Source: Pontibacillus yanchengensis Y32 | Lineage (GTDB): Bacteria > Bacillota > Bacilli > Bacillales > BH030062 | DNA: 33,053 bases | Assembly: GCF_000770635.1 (NCBI RefSeq) | Contig: NZ_AVBF01000043.1 | Location: 1 to 33,053, forward strand | Direction: 5' to 3' | In this document: positions 8,054 through 16,007 of the stretch, piece after piece | Layout: every line of letters begins with the position of its first letter | How positions within the stretch are numbered: the first letter of the stretch is position 1 | Notes under the pieces: model-generated | What the model saw: the letters and a program-made list of their open reading frames with translations, nothing else | What the model was told of the DNA's origin: nothing | Databases searched by the model: none | Position numbers and translations under genes: made by a program

Positions 8054-9181
8054 TTATTGTTCATCTTCATCCAGTGGAAACCAATTAGGAACACTTAGTA
8101 TTTTCGACCACATTGGTTCTGGAATAAGTAAATCCTCTTTTTGCTTTTTCTTCATAGTTAGTCGGAGCTCGTCCTCATGTTCTGATTGTACTTTTTCAAC
8201 CCAATCAGGTTCCATCAATAGTTCGCGACCGATGGAGATAAGTGGTACTTCTGCAAGAGCTTTCTCAACCTCGTCAGGTGTGATTAACGTTCCCACTCCC
8301 ATTACAGGTACTAGGCTTCCAACACGTTCTTGAATCATTTCAAGACGAGGCTTCGTATCTTGTTCATCTCGAATAGAGCCTTGCTTGAACTTAGATAATG
8401 AGATGTGAAGATAATCTAGGTTTTGTTTAGCTAATACATCCACAAGTTGAAGTGTGTCGTCTATCGTAATGCCAGGTTCCTCTTTTTCTTCTGGTGATAG
8501 ACGATAACCGACAATAAACGATGTACTCGCATGGTTACGCACAGCTTGCTGAACAGATTCCACTACTGCTAGGGGAAAATTCATACGTTCTTCCACATTG
8601 CCACCCCATTGATCCGCACGACGGTTGGAGTGTGGGGAGAAAAATTGCTGAATTAAATACGTATTGGCCCCGTGTATTTCTACACCGTCAAAGCCCGCTT
8701 CAATTGCACGACGTGTAGCTTCGCCGAAATCTTTTATCGTTTGTTGAATTTCTTCTTCTGTCATCTCTCGCGGGGTTACTGCATTTGGTCGCAAAGATGC
8801 TACAGCACTAGCACTTACTACATCTTCATTAGGAATTAAATGTGGGGGGCACATTCTTCCACCGTGGAAGATTTGTAAAATAGCTTTAGCACCTTTTTCA
8901 TGTATAGCGTCACTAAGACGTCGAAGTCCAGGTATAAGTTCATCGCGGTCTGCTCCAATTTCGCCGTCAAACCCTTTTCCAGCTTCGTTAACGTTCGCAC
9001 AAGCTGTTATAACAGCACCAACACCTCCAGATCGGCGTTGGTAATATTCAATTTCCTTATCTGATACAGAACCATCATCATTTGATAAAAAGTTTGTCAT
9101 AGGTGCCATAAGAACTCTGTTTTTCAACGTAACACCAGACGGTAGTGTATAGGAATCAAAAATAAATGAACGCTGACTCAA
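8054..9181 (-). CDS. NADH-dependent flavin oxidoreductase (old yellow enzyme family)
   Basis: A 375-residue FMN enzyme with a TIM barrel. VLMAPMTNF near the N-terminus, LQIFHGGR, GFDGVEIHGANTYLIQQFF, SNRRADQWGG and a late VGTLITPDEVEKAL with ISIGRELLMEPDW (phosphate/FMN-binding region) follow the OYE order. It resembles B. subtilis YqiG (372 residues, from memory). It probably reduces activated C=C bonds or other electrophiles; the physiological substrate is not inferable. The start is a TTG at 9179-9181 placed six bases behind GGAGGG; an in-frame ATG at 9247 would add 22 unrelated residues. It is a single gene. Confidence 0.85.
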   Translation of the reverse strand: MSQRSFIFDSYTLPSGVTLKNRVLMAPMTNFLSNDDGSVSDKEIEYYQRRSGGVGAVITACANVNEAGKGFDGEIGADRDELIPGLRRLSDAIHEKGAKAILQIFHGGRMCPPHLIPNEDVVSASAVASLRPNAVTPREMTEEEIQQTIKDFGEATRRAIEAGFDGVEIHGANTYLIQQFFSPHSNRRADQWGGNVEERMNFPLAVVESVQQAVRNHASTSFIVGYRLSPEEKEEPGITIDDTLQLVDVLAKQNLDYLHISLSKFKQGSIRDEQDTKPRLEMIQERVGSLVPVMGVGTLITPDEVEKALAEVPLISIGRELLMEPDWVEKVQSEHEDELRLTMKKKQKEDLLIPEPMWSKILSVPNWFPLDEDEQ

Positions 9182-9410
9182 TGTGGTCCCTCCTAAATGG
9201 ATTGTATTCCGTCTCCTTTGTAAAGGAGAACAGACATAGTTTATCACTCTCTGTAGGTATCTGTCTTTTATAGGGTCTTACCTTTTACACATTGAGAGAG
9301 ATTTCAAAAGTAAGAAGCGTTCATTGTTGACTTATTCCATTTGGGAAAGTTAAATATATCATTCATTCCCTATTTTGTTTTGAACAAGCTAACATTTTTA
9401 TAATATAAAT

Positions 9411-10001
9411 GACATTGTTAAAGTTTAGTGTTGATTTTGGATTCAACTAATCAAAAATAGCTTATTCCAGATAAGAAGCATAATCTGGAAGACTTGGATT
9501 CGAGATACTATATAGAATCAACGTTACTAGCTGGACGAAAAAGAGGGATATTTCCTTTGCTTTTGTGAGAATAAAGGTGGCCGTGGAACAACTCGCGTCC
9601 TGCCGGCGAGCTGGCAAGCCTCCTCGAGCCCAAAAGCGGGGCTCTGCGGGGTCTCGCCTACCTCTTTCTCCGGCGGGAGTCTCCTTGTTCCACGGCCACC
9701 TTTGCTTTTTGGGGAGGGACGGAAACATGGCCAGAAAAGGGAGCTTTAGGTTGTCACTCCTATTTTGGAAAAGTTGATCTGAATGTGGCGAGAGTCGCTC
9801 TCAAAGTCGATCCTATTTTCAGAAACTTGCTCCTAATATCGAAAACTCGCTCACAAAGGGCTTCATACACCCTAACCCTCATAAAGTATCGGACCTCACC
9901 CTTAATATATCTCGAATCCAAGTCTTCAACATAATGGTGCTTATATGAAATAACCATAAAACTATTTCATTATTATATCAACAACAAACTTTAACAAAGC
10001 C
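9411..10001. mobile_element. Palindromic repeat element R2 with long terminal inverted repeats
   Basis: The ends are inverted repeats: TTGTTAAAGTTTAGTGTTGA on the left and the inverse of TTGTTAAAGTTTGTTGTTGA on the right. A second internal inverted block lies further in (CATAATCTGGAAGACTTGGA at 9489-9508 against its inverse near 9920-9940). ATATAAA flanks both ends (9403-9409 and 10002-10008), a candidate 7-8 bp target duplication. The first hairpin is intact, with perfect 19-base arms (AAAGGTGGCCGTGGAACAA, 9573-9591 and 9685-9703) around a GC-rich body; the second is reduced to a remnant (ACCCTAACCCTCATAAAGTA). No transposase is encoded, so it is MITE-like. Confidence 0.75.
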
Positions 10002-10005
10002 ATAT

Positions 10006-10097
10006 AAAAAAAGCCACCCTATGAGGGTAGCTTCTATGTAGATACTTCGTCTTCATCCTTGAAGCAAAGTATCTCTACTCGTCATCCTTGACGATAT
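10006..10097 (-). ncRNA. Putative small RNA with two AGGA-loop hairpins and a terminator
   Basis: Read on the minus strand there are three stems. Hairpin 1 (10094-10079) is TCGTCA-AGGA-TGACGA. Hairpin 2 (10074-10040) is 15 bp with one bulged A, topped by CTTCA-AGGA-TGAAG. Hairpin 3 (10033-10011) is AAGCTACCCT-CAT-AGGGTGGCTT followed by five more Ts. Both hairpins 2 and 3 contain a U-G pair on this strand that would be an A-C or C-A mismatch on the other, so the minus strand is the transcribed one. Both loops sit in the context CAAGGATG. The paired equal loops resemble the published Bacillaceae-1 RNA motif, whose loops (RUCCU, from memory) would match the opposite strand; the forespore RNA CsfG is another candidate. 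No open frame with a ribosome site overlaps. Confidence 0.65.
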
Positions 10098-10103
10098 GGT
10101 TCT

Positions 10104-10132
10104 ATTGTATCGGAGTTGTGAGAAGATTAAAA
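10104..10132 (-). promoter_or_regulatory. Candidate promoter of the small RNA
   Basis: On the minus strand a good -10 TACAAT (10109-10104) lies about seven bases before the start of the structured RNA. The only -35 at 17-base spacing is TTTTAA (10132-10127), a poor match, so either an activator or another sigma factor may be involved. Confidence 0.35.
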
Positions 10133-10370
10133 TAAGACTTTGAGATGAAAGATTTAACTAAAAATACCTGAAATGGTAGGTATGGCACATGACATTTTAT
10201 TGTTTCCTAATAATTCAAGAATGAAATTATAGCATAAAAAAGTTCTAATCGTTTATGTGAGATGGCATTTATGAAAAAAAGTTATATTAGTAAAATAAAA
10301 GATTGGTTATATATGGTGTACAAACTATTTTATAGTTGATATGATATAGATACAGTCTTACTTTGAATTG

Positions 10371-10410
10371 AAAGGCTTTGTAAGTAACTTCGGAATAGAG
10401 TAGCCTTTTT
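10371..10410 (+). terminator. Terminator or attenuator ahead of a small gene
   Basis: AAAGGCT (10371-10377) pairs with AGCCTTT (10402-10408), followed by more Ts. TTACTT (10358-10363) could instead pair with AAGTAA (10382-10387), which overlaps the loop of the first stem. It lies 34 bases before the 57-residue gene at 10444, so it could be a leader attenuator or the end of a short transcript. Confidence 0.45.
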
Positions 10411-10443
10411 AAAAATCATAAGTAAGATGAAAGAAGGGAATCC

Positions 10444-10617
10444 ATGCTATTTAGAGTAGTAGGAGTGTACTTGGACGACATAAGGGTAACCTTCGCAGAT
10501 AAACAACAAGAATTTACTTTTTCTAAATTGAAGGATGCCCAGGATTTTTTAGAAGAGCTACGTAAACAAGAAGCTTTACCTGAGAATTACGAATTGAAAA
10601 TTGAAAAAATCTCGTAA
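10444..10617 (+). CDS. Small hypothetical protein (57 residues)
   Basis: A 57-residue soluble protein starting at an ATG nine bases behind AAGGGAA. It begins MLFRVVGVYLDDIRVTFAD and has the pattern of two strands, a charged helix (KLKDAQDFLEELRKQEALP) and a final strand (NYELKIEKIS), a plausible compact alpha/beta domain. It has no membrane segment or signal peptide, and I do not recognise a family. A leader hairpin precedes it and paired hairpins with a T-run follow at 10763-10827, which makes an independent transcript likely. Confidence 0.65.
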   Translation: MLFRVVGVYLDDIRVTFADKQQEFTFSKLKDAQDFLEELRKQEALPENYELKIEKIS

Positions 10618-10762
10618 TGGTAAACCAGTTTAGGTAACCTTGGATCTCCCGATTATAAAAACTGCTGTAAAATAAAAAAATCACCCTAAAACCTATATAA
10701 TTAGGATTTCTTCGACTTCATTACAAGAAATGTTATCAGTCGAATCAACTAAATAAATAACA

Positions 10763-10827
10763 GGCACTGGAATCCCCTCCAGTGCCTTGAACTACCATTT
10801 CCACTTTATGAAGATGGTAGTTTTTTT
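10763..10827 (+). terminator. Tandem hairpins ending in a T-run
   Basis: The first stem is GGCACTGGA (10763-10771) with TCCAGTGCC (10778-10786). The second is AACTACCAT (10790-10798) with ATGGTAGTT (10814-10822), followed by seven Ts. The second is a normal intrinsic terminator for the 57-residue gene 145 bases upstream. The first stem has no tail of its own and may belong to a structured 3' end. Confidence 0.65.
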
Positions 10828-10890
10828 ATCGTTCTAAAAACGGGTTAAGTTTGTACTCATCTAAATTCAACTTAAAATGACATAATATTG

Positions 10891-12219
10891 CTAAGCTTTT
10901 CTAGCTGCTTGTTGAATGGGATCCCAGACACTGTTGTACGGTGGTGCGTAAGATAGGTCTAAATCCTGAAGGTCATCGATTTTCATTTGATGGTATAATG
11001 CAGTGGCTAACACATCAATACGCTTATCAACACCAGCTCCACCAATAATTTGTCCACCTAACAAAACTCTTGTCTCCTTGTTGAAAACAAGCTTGAGAGT
11101 CATTTTATCATCTTTAGAGTAATAGCCTGCAGCATGTGTGGATTTTATCGTAATCGTATCGTAAGGGAAATGAAGGGACTTAGCCTCTTTTTCAGATAGA
11201 CCAGTACGACCAAGTGTCAGGGAGAAGAATTTTATTATTGAAGACCCTACGACACCTTTAAATGTTCTAGGTTGATCGACCATATTAACACCTGCAATTT
11301 GTCCCTGTTTATTAGCATGTGTTCCTAGTGGGATATAATCGTCTTTTTCCTTGATCCGATGATATTGTGTTGCGCAGTCTCCTGCAGCATAAATGTCTTT
11401 AATATTCGTTTCCATGTAATGATTTACAATTAGTGCGTCATTGTATGTTTTGTAAGCTCCTGTATCATTCATGAAGGTTGTGTTTGGTGCAACGCCAACA
11501 GCGACTAGAACAAGATCTGTATGATACTCCCCTTTATTTGTAATAACTTTCTCTACTTGAGTAGTTCCTTCAAAACCTTCAACAGACTCTCCGAAGGTAA
11601 GGGTCAAATTTTGATGATTGGCTTCGTCATGAATTAACTCTGCCATTTCTTCATCAAAAATCTTTGCTAATTGACTACCACGTTCAATAATCTGAACATT
11701 CTTGCCAATTTCAGCCATGCTTTCGGCCATTTCTAATCCAATATATCCTCCGCCAATAATGGTAATGTTCTCAATATTTTTACCCAAGTATGATTGGATG
11801 TCTTGAGCGTCTGGGATTGTTTTGAGTGTGAAAATACCATCTAGGTCTTTTCCATCCCAAGGGGGTAGAACCGGACTTGCTCCTGTTGCAACAAGCAAAC
11901 GATCATAAGATTCCTGAAAGGGTTCATTTGTTGTTAAGTTTAGCCCATGAACCACTTTTTCTTCGCAATCGACACGTGTAACCTCATGAAGTATTCTTGT
12001 ATCGATTCCATATTTGTTTTTAAACCTTTCCGGAGTACGAGCAATTAAATCATCTGTGGATTCGACTTGGTTCGTAAAAGTATAGGGAAGTCCACATTGC
12101 CCGTATGAATATATAGTTCCTTTTTCTAAAGTTGTAATCTCGTGTCCTGAACTATTTCGAACGATCTGCATAGCAGCGCTCATTCCTGCTGCATCACCGC
12201 CAATAATGACGAATTTCAT
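10891..12219 (-). CDS. cdr: CoA-disulfide reductase / NAD(P)H oxidase family flavoprotein
   Basis: A 442-residue FAD enzyme of the pyridine nucleotide-disulfide family. FVIIGGDAAGMSAA binds FAD, the single redox cysteine is Cys42 in YSYGQCGLPY, TIIGGGYIGLEMAES binds NAD(P)H, and DIYAAGDCA is the second FAD contact. The dimerisation domain ends in SYAPPYNSVWDP, the C-terminal tyrosine region typical of CoA-disulfide reductases. In firmicutes such enzymes keep coenzyme A reduced or act as NADH oxidases; the first role fits better, but sequence alone does not exclude persulfide reductase or oxidase activity. Start at the ATG behind GAGGTGAAAA. No rhodanese domain is fused. Confidence 0.85.
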   Translation of the reverse strand: MKFVIIGGDAAGMSAAMQIVRNSSGHEITTLEKGTIYSYGQCGLPYTFTNQVESTDDLIARTPERFKNKYGIDTRILHEVTRVDCEEKVVHGLNLTTNEPFQESYDRLLVATGASPVLPPWDGKDLDGIFTLKTIPDAQDIQSYLGKNIENITIIGGGYIGLEMAESMAEIGKNVQIIERGSQLAKIFDEEMAELIHDEANHQNLTLTFGESVEGFEGTTQVEKVITNKGEYHTDLVLVAVGVAPNTTFMNDTGAYKTYNDALIVNHYMETNIKDIYAAGDCATQYHRIKEKDDYIPLGTHANKQGQIAGVNMVDQPRTFKGVVGSSIIKFFSLTLGRTGLSEKEAKSLHFPYDTITIKSTHAAGYYSKDDKMTLKLVFNKETRVLLGGQIIGGAGVDKRIDVLATALYHQMKIDDLQDLDLSYAPPYNSVWDPIQQAARKA

Positions 12220-12404
12220 AATTTTTCACCTCATTGGTTGATAAAGTAATGTATGTATATGTGCATCTTTTACAATAGAATTTCCCTTTCGACTACATAC
12301 TAAACAAAATGATGGAAAGCATGTTCAAATTAAATGTCCAGTTAAAATATATTGTGTAAAGGGTACAGTGTGTGTTAGTTAGATTTGAAGGAAAGGTAGA
12401 TGTT

Positions 12405-13082
12405 ATGGAAGGTATCATCCAACATATCCTGCATCCCACTACTACGATGCTTCACTTGTTAACAGGATCATTAGTTATGTATATTTTAATAGGTCAAGAC
12501 GATGATGTATTCAAAAAGCGTGTCAAAGTTATGGGTTATGGTGCATTTGTTGCCATCAGTCCCGATATTCCTAAATTGTTAGGTACGTTACTTGGTCATT
12601 CTATTTGGGGGATTCCAGTATTAGCATTAATAGTAGCATTTCCTGGCGCGCTCATGTTAAATATATCTTATTCTAAACTCTGGCTTTCCACGGTTATTAC
12701 GATATTGTTTGCAGCTATTCTTATTGATTTTATGGGAAATGGAGCTCATATCTTTTATCCATTTATTCAAAAAGGTGTTTCTTTTGAAATAATTGATGAA
12801 GACATATGGATGGTTGGATTGTTGCTTTTATCTCTTAGCATAGGTTTGCTTTACCATAAGGGAAGACCTCTTTTGATTATTGGCTCGCTCTTTATCGCTG
12901 TATTCCTTGGTGTTAAAGCATATTCTAAGTGGTCTCTGGAACAAACACTTTATAATAAATACGAAGACAAGAATGTAGTACAACTTACAACCTATCCTAG
13001 TACAGGGGAAGATTTTAGTTGGACATATAAAGTGGAAACAAATAAGGAAACCATCAGCGGTAGAAAAAGTTTATTCAACTAA
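12405..13082 (+). CDS. Polytopic membrane protein of unknown function
   Basis: A 225-residue protein with about six membrane segments (for example LLTGSLVMYILIG, IPVLALIVAFPGALML, LWLSTVITILFAAILIDFMG, LLIIGSLFIAVFLGV) and a hydrophilic C-terminal tail of about 45 residues. Histidines near the N-terminus (IIQHILHPTTTMLH) and SPDIPKLLG recall the YdjM-like membrane-bound metal-dependent hydrolases, but the full metal motif is not evident. The ATG at 12405 follows GGAAAGGT; a GTG at 12372 behind AAAGGG is an alternative. Confidence 0.65.
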   Translation: MEGIIQHILHPTTTMLHLLTGSLVMYILIGQDDDVFKKRVKVMGYGAFVAISPDIPKLLGTLLGHSIWGIPVLALIVAFPGALMLNISYSKLWLSTVITILFAAILIDFMGNGAHIFYPFIQKGVSFEIIDEDIWMVGLLLLSLSIGLLYHKGRPLLIIGSLFIAVFLGVKAYSKWSLEQTLYNKYEDKNVVQLTTYPSTGEDFSWTYKVETNKETISGRKSLFN

Positions 13083-13152
13083 TTATGTATAAAACTACCT
13101 AGAATATCCTCCTCCAATAGTGGCATACCAAAAAAGAAAGGAGGGGGAAGTA

Positions 13153-13419
13153 ATGGCAAGGCGAAATCGTAATAAGATACTAGTTCCAGAAGCAAGAGAA
13201 GGATTAGACCAACTGAAAGCAAAAGTGATTCGAGCAGGCAATGCAAATGACGTGAAGTTCGAAGTTGCCAAAGAACAAGGTATCCCATTACAAAATGGGG
13301 ATAATGGAAATCTAACCTCAAAAAACGCCGGCAAAATAGGTGGTAGCCTAGGCGGAAACATGGTGAAAGAGCTTGTGAAAATGGGAGAGGAACAACTTTT
13401 AAATAAAAATAAAAAGTAG
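13153..13419 (+). CDS. Alpha/beta-type small acid-soluble spore protein
   Basis: An 88-residue DNA-binding spore protein. LVPEAREGLDQLKAKV, VKFEVAKEQGIPL (germination-protease cleavage region, FE/VA) and AGKIGGSLGGNMVKELVKM follow the order of the two conserved SASP blocks. In the family these proteins coat spore DNA, protect it from UV and are degraded at germination. It differs from the major SspA/B type by its basic N-terminus (ARRNRNK), like several minor paralogs. Start at the ATG behind AAAGGAGGGGG; an upstream in-frame ATG is less well placed. It is likely a forespore-expressed single gene; the sigma-G promoter was not resolved. Confidence 0.85.
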   Translation: MARRNRNKILVPEAREGLDQLKAKVIRAGNANDVKFEVAKEQGIPLQNGDNGNLTSKNAGKIGGSLGGNMVKELVKMGEEQLLNKNKK

Positions 13420-13429
13420 AACATTCGAA

Positions 13430-13460
13430 AAGCCCTACTCATATGAAGTAGGGCTTGTTT
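13430..13460 (+). terminator. Intrinsic terminator of the SASP gene
   Basis: AAGCCCTACT (13430-13439) pairs perfectly with AGTAGGGCTT (13447-13456), followed by GTTTTG, eleven bases after the stop. Confidence 0.85.
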
Positions 13461-13700
13461 TGTAGGTTATCCAAAGGCAGCTTTATTAAACAAATGGAAG
13501 GTTAAACATAAATCAGAAAGTAGATTAGCTTTCTTTCCTCAAAATGGTTTTTCTTTAAAAAAAACATTTCTTGCACTCTAAAAGTATAGGTTTGTATGAT
13601 TGTAAAAATTCATTTCATATTTAGTCAATGTAGTCTCTAAAAGTGAAACAATATCTGATTAAACAACGTAATACATATTATATAAGGACGAAAGGGATGA

Positions 13701-15011
13701 ATGGTCATGAAGCAAATGTCACTATTCCTTGTAATGTTACTAATTGTAGTGGGGTGCTCGCAGATGAATGATAATACGAATTCACCAAATGAATCTATTG
13801 ATATAAGTGGTACTTGGACAGGGTTCATAGAGGTGCCTGGTAGTCCGTTACCAATCGTTTTAGAATTTGTGAAGGAGAATAAGTGGAAGGGGATGATTAG
13901 TATTCCATCGCAAAATGTAAGTGACTACCCGTTATCTGGTTTGACTGTTAACGAGCAGAACGTTACATTTTCCATGGAAATTGCTGGCCAGTCCATTTCA
14001 TTTAAAGGTGAAGTGAGCAATGAGACATTTGAAGGAACCTTTACCCAACAAGGTCAATCCTTTCCGTTTAAGATGACAAAAGGGGAACTTGAAAAAGAGC
14101 GAGAAGAAGCGGGAGAAACCATAAGCATAGAAACGGAAAAGGGAACATTAAAAGGGGTACTTCTTACTCCTGAAACGAACAATCCTCATCCCGTAGTTCT
14201 TATAATCCCAGGTTCAGGACCGACAGATCGAAATGGGAACTCTAGTCAACTGCCAGGTAACAATAATAGTCTGAAGTTATTGGCAGAAAGGTTGGCGGAG
14301 GAAGGCATTGCAAGTCTACGATACGATAAACGAGGTGTAGGGAAGAACCAATCCATAATTTCTAAAGAAGAAGATATTTCCTTTGACTTATTTGTAAATG
14401 ATGCAACACATTGGATAGAAAAATTAAATAACAGCGATCGATTTACTAATGTAGGTGTGATTGGCCATAGTCAAGGGTCTCTTGTTGGTATGCTCGCAGC
14501 TCAACAATCTGAGGTCGACACGTTTGTGTCAATCGCTGGTGCAAGTCGCTCTATCGACGAGGTGATACAAGAACAGCTAGCTGCTTCCCTATCAGAAGAA
14601 ACATTACAGCGAAGCCAATCTATTTTTGACATATTGAAAAAAGGAAAAACTACACAAGATGTTCCAAAAGAACTTCAATCGGTTTTAAGACCATCTATCC
14701 AACCATTTATTTCATCATGGATGAACTATACACCTGTGAGTGAAATTAATAAACTTACTATACCTACCTTAATCATTGGTGGGAGCACTGATTTGCAAGT
14801 TCCACCTGAAGCTGCCAAAGCATTGCATGAAGCTAATAACGAATCTGAGGTTATTATTATCGATCAGATGAATCATGTTTTGAAGAAAGCGCCAATGAAT
14901 CGAGAAGAAAATGTAAAGACATACTCCGAACCAAGGTTACCTCTTGCAGAAGAGTTGGTTGAGGAGATAATGTCCTTCTTCCAGAAACATGACTTTTATA
15001 CTAAAGAATAA
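13701..15011 (+). CDS. Lipoprotein alpha/beta hydrolase with N-terminal beta domain
   Basis: A 436-residue surface lipoprotein: signal MVMKQMSLFLVMLLIVVGC, lipobox VVGC with Cys19. Residues about 30-130 (ISGTWTGFIEVPGSPLPIVL, then KWKGMISIPSQ and FEGTFTQQGQSFPFKM) look like a lipocalin-type beta domain. The hydrolase follows: VVLIIPGSGPTDRNG (oxyanion region), SLRYDKRGVGKN, nucleophile serine in IGHSQGSLVG, acid in GGSTDLQVP and histidine in DQMNHVLKK. The arrangement resembles extracytoplasmic esterases or peptidase-like hydrolases that act on lipids or peptides at the cell surface; the substrate is unknown. The start is the first ATG behind AAAGGGATGA; a second ATG two codons on is equally possible. 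It is a single gene with its own terminator. Confidence 0.8.
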   Translation: MVMKQMSLFLVMLLIVVGCSQMNDNTNSPNESIDISGTWTGFIEVPGSPLPIVLEFVKENKWKGMISIPSQNVSDYPLSGLTVNEQNVTFSMEIAGQSISFKGEVSNETFEGTFTQQGQSFPFKMTKGELEKEREEAGETISIETEKGTLKGVLLTPETNNPHPVVLIIPGSGPTDRNGNSSQLPGNNNSLKLLAERLAEEGIASLRYDKRGVGKNQSIISKEEDISFDLFVNDATHWIEKLNNSDRFTNVGVIGHSQGSLVGMLAAQQSEVDTFVSIAGASRSIDEVIQEQLAASLSEETLQRSQSIFDILKKGKTTQDVPKELQSVLRPSIQPFISSWMNYTPVSEINKLTIPTLIIGGSTDLQVPPEAAKALHEANNESEVIIIDQMNHVLKKAPMNREENVKTYSEPRLPLAEELVEEIMSFFQKHDFYTKE

Positions 15012-15016
15012 AAGGG

Positions 15017-15044
15017 AAGGTTCACTATAAAGGTGAACCTTTTC
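15017..15044 (+). terminator. Intrinsic terminator of the hydrolase gene
   Basis: AAGGTTCAC (15017-15025) pairs with GTGAACCTT (15033-15041), followed by TTTC, six bases after the stop codon. Confidence 0.8.
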
Positions 15045-15167
15045 GCATTTGAAAGCAAAAGTGTAAGATGACTTTGATAATTGAAGAGCTTTTCCTGATA
15101 AAATCCTTATCATATTGCACGTTCCCTGCTATTCTAGAGATATTGGTTTTTATCAAGGAGTGGGAAC

Positions 15168-15338
15168 ATGTTTGATCAAATTAATTTAAATGAGAATGCT
15201 TTAGTTGTTGTTTTTACTGTTGTAATAGCGTATTGGTTTATCGTTACTACTTTAGATGTGGTAAAAGGAGATAAGAAAAACAAGAAACTTCCAGCTTTGC
15301 TTTTTGCAATTTGGACATTATTCATGATGTTCACATAA
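15168..15338 (+). CDS. Small membrane protein (56 residues)
   Basis: A 56-residue protein with two hydrophobic segments (ALVVVFTVVIAYWFIVTTL and LLFAIWTLFMMFT) joined by a basic loop (KGDKKNKK). It is most simply a two-helix hairpin with the basic loop inside. A good AAGGAG lies seven bases before the ATG. It is 30 bases upstream of another membrane protein on the same strand, so the two are probably one transcript. Family not recognised. Confidence 0.65.
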   Translation: MFDQINLNENALVVVFTVVIAYWFIVTTLDVVKGDKKNKKLPALLFAIWTLFMMFT

Positions 15339-15368
15339 ATAGAAAAATAGGGAAGGGGGAGAGGGTTT

Positions 15369-15971
15369 ATGGTACAAGACTATTTACAGAGAAGATGGAA
15401 AATGTGGGTACTCTGGTATGTGTTAACTATAGGAGGAGTTGCACTGCTTTTATATAGTGTGAGTCAACCACTAGACCATTTTTTGTCGCACGTATTTCCT
15501 GACCCTGCTACAGATGACTTAACATTAAGCTATGTATTGGATCACTTGGGGACATTGTTTTGGGTGTTTTCTATGTGGATTCTAGCTATTCTTGTGTTAG
15601 GTGCAGTAGAGCGCTTCCCTTCTCTAATAGTAATAGCTGGTCTTTATTTAAATATCCTTATATTTCTATTAGTAAGAAGTAATTTTGAGTTTTACATCTG
15701 GATGATTCAAGGTCCTCAACCTGATTATGGTGGTTTAGGAGCAGGGATAGTAGCCTTGAGTACATTTGGTATCGCTTCCCTATGGTTAATTGTGGAATAT
15801 ATACAATTTATGATCCGAGAAAATAAATTGCCAAGAAACGATAATGAAGGACCGAGTTTGTTCAAAATTGGGTTAGTGTTATTCCGTGGAATTGGTTTAT
15901 GTTATTTTATTATCGTAAGTTTGATTCACTTTTATCCTTTGTTTTTCTATGTATCGGAGTATGGGCTTTAA
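15369..15971 (+). CDS. Polytopic membrane protein of unknown function
   Basis: A 200-residue protein with about five membrane segments (for example VLWYVLTIGGVALLLYSV, LFWVFSMWILAILVLG, SLIVIAGLYLNILIFLLV, and the final CYFIIVSLIHFYPLFFYV). The loops contain FPDPATDD and GPQPDYGG. No catalytic motif is seen and I do not recognise a family. A strong GGAAGGGGGAGAGG precedes the ATG. It follows the 56-residue membrane protein by 30 bases, and the pair ends at the terminator 16008-16044. Confidence 0.65.
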   Translation: MVQDYLQRRWKMWVLWYVLTIGGVALLLYSVSQPLDHFLSHVFPDPATDDLTLSYVLDHLGTLFWVFSMWILAILVLGAVERFPSLIVIAGLYLNILIFLLVRSNFEFYIWMIQGPQPDYGGLGAGIVALSTFGIASLWLIVEYIQFMIRENKLPRNDNEGPSLFKIGLVLFRGIGLCYFIIVSLIHFYPLFFYVSEYGL

Positions 15972-16007
15972 TGGGTTCTTGGGAATCCATTAAGAAAAAT
16001 AACAAAG

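Noticed and set aside
10006-10097. Reading the sRNA on the plus strand with AUCCU loops
   Set aside because: On the plus strand two stems gain A-C or C-A mismatches and the T-run becomes an A-run before the structure, so the minus strand fits better; transcription data could still overturn this.
9411-10100. CRISPR array, tRNA or rRNA
   Set aside because: The repeats here and in the rest of the window are long inverted elements, not short direct repeats with spacers, and no cloverleaf or rRNA segment was recognised.
13095-13442. Open frame antisense to the spore protein gene
   Set aside because: The plus-strand SASP has recognisable family motifs and a strong ribosome site; the antisense frame ends inside its terminator.
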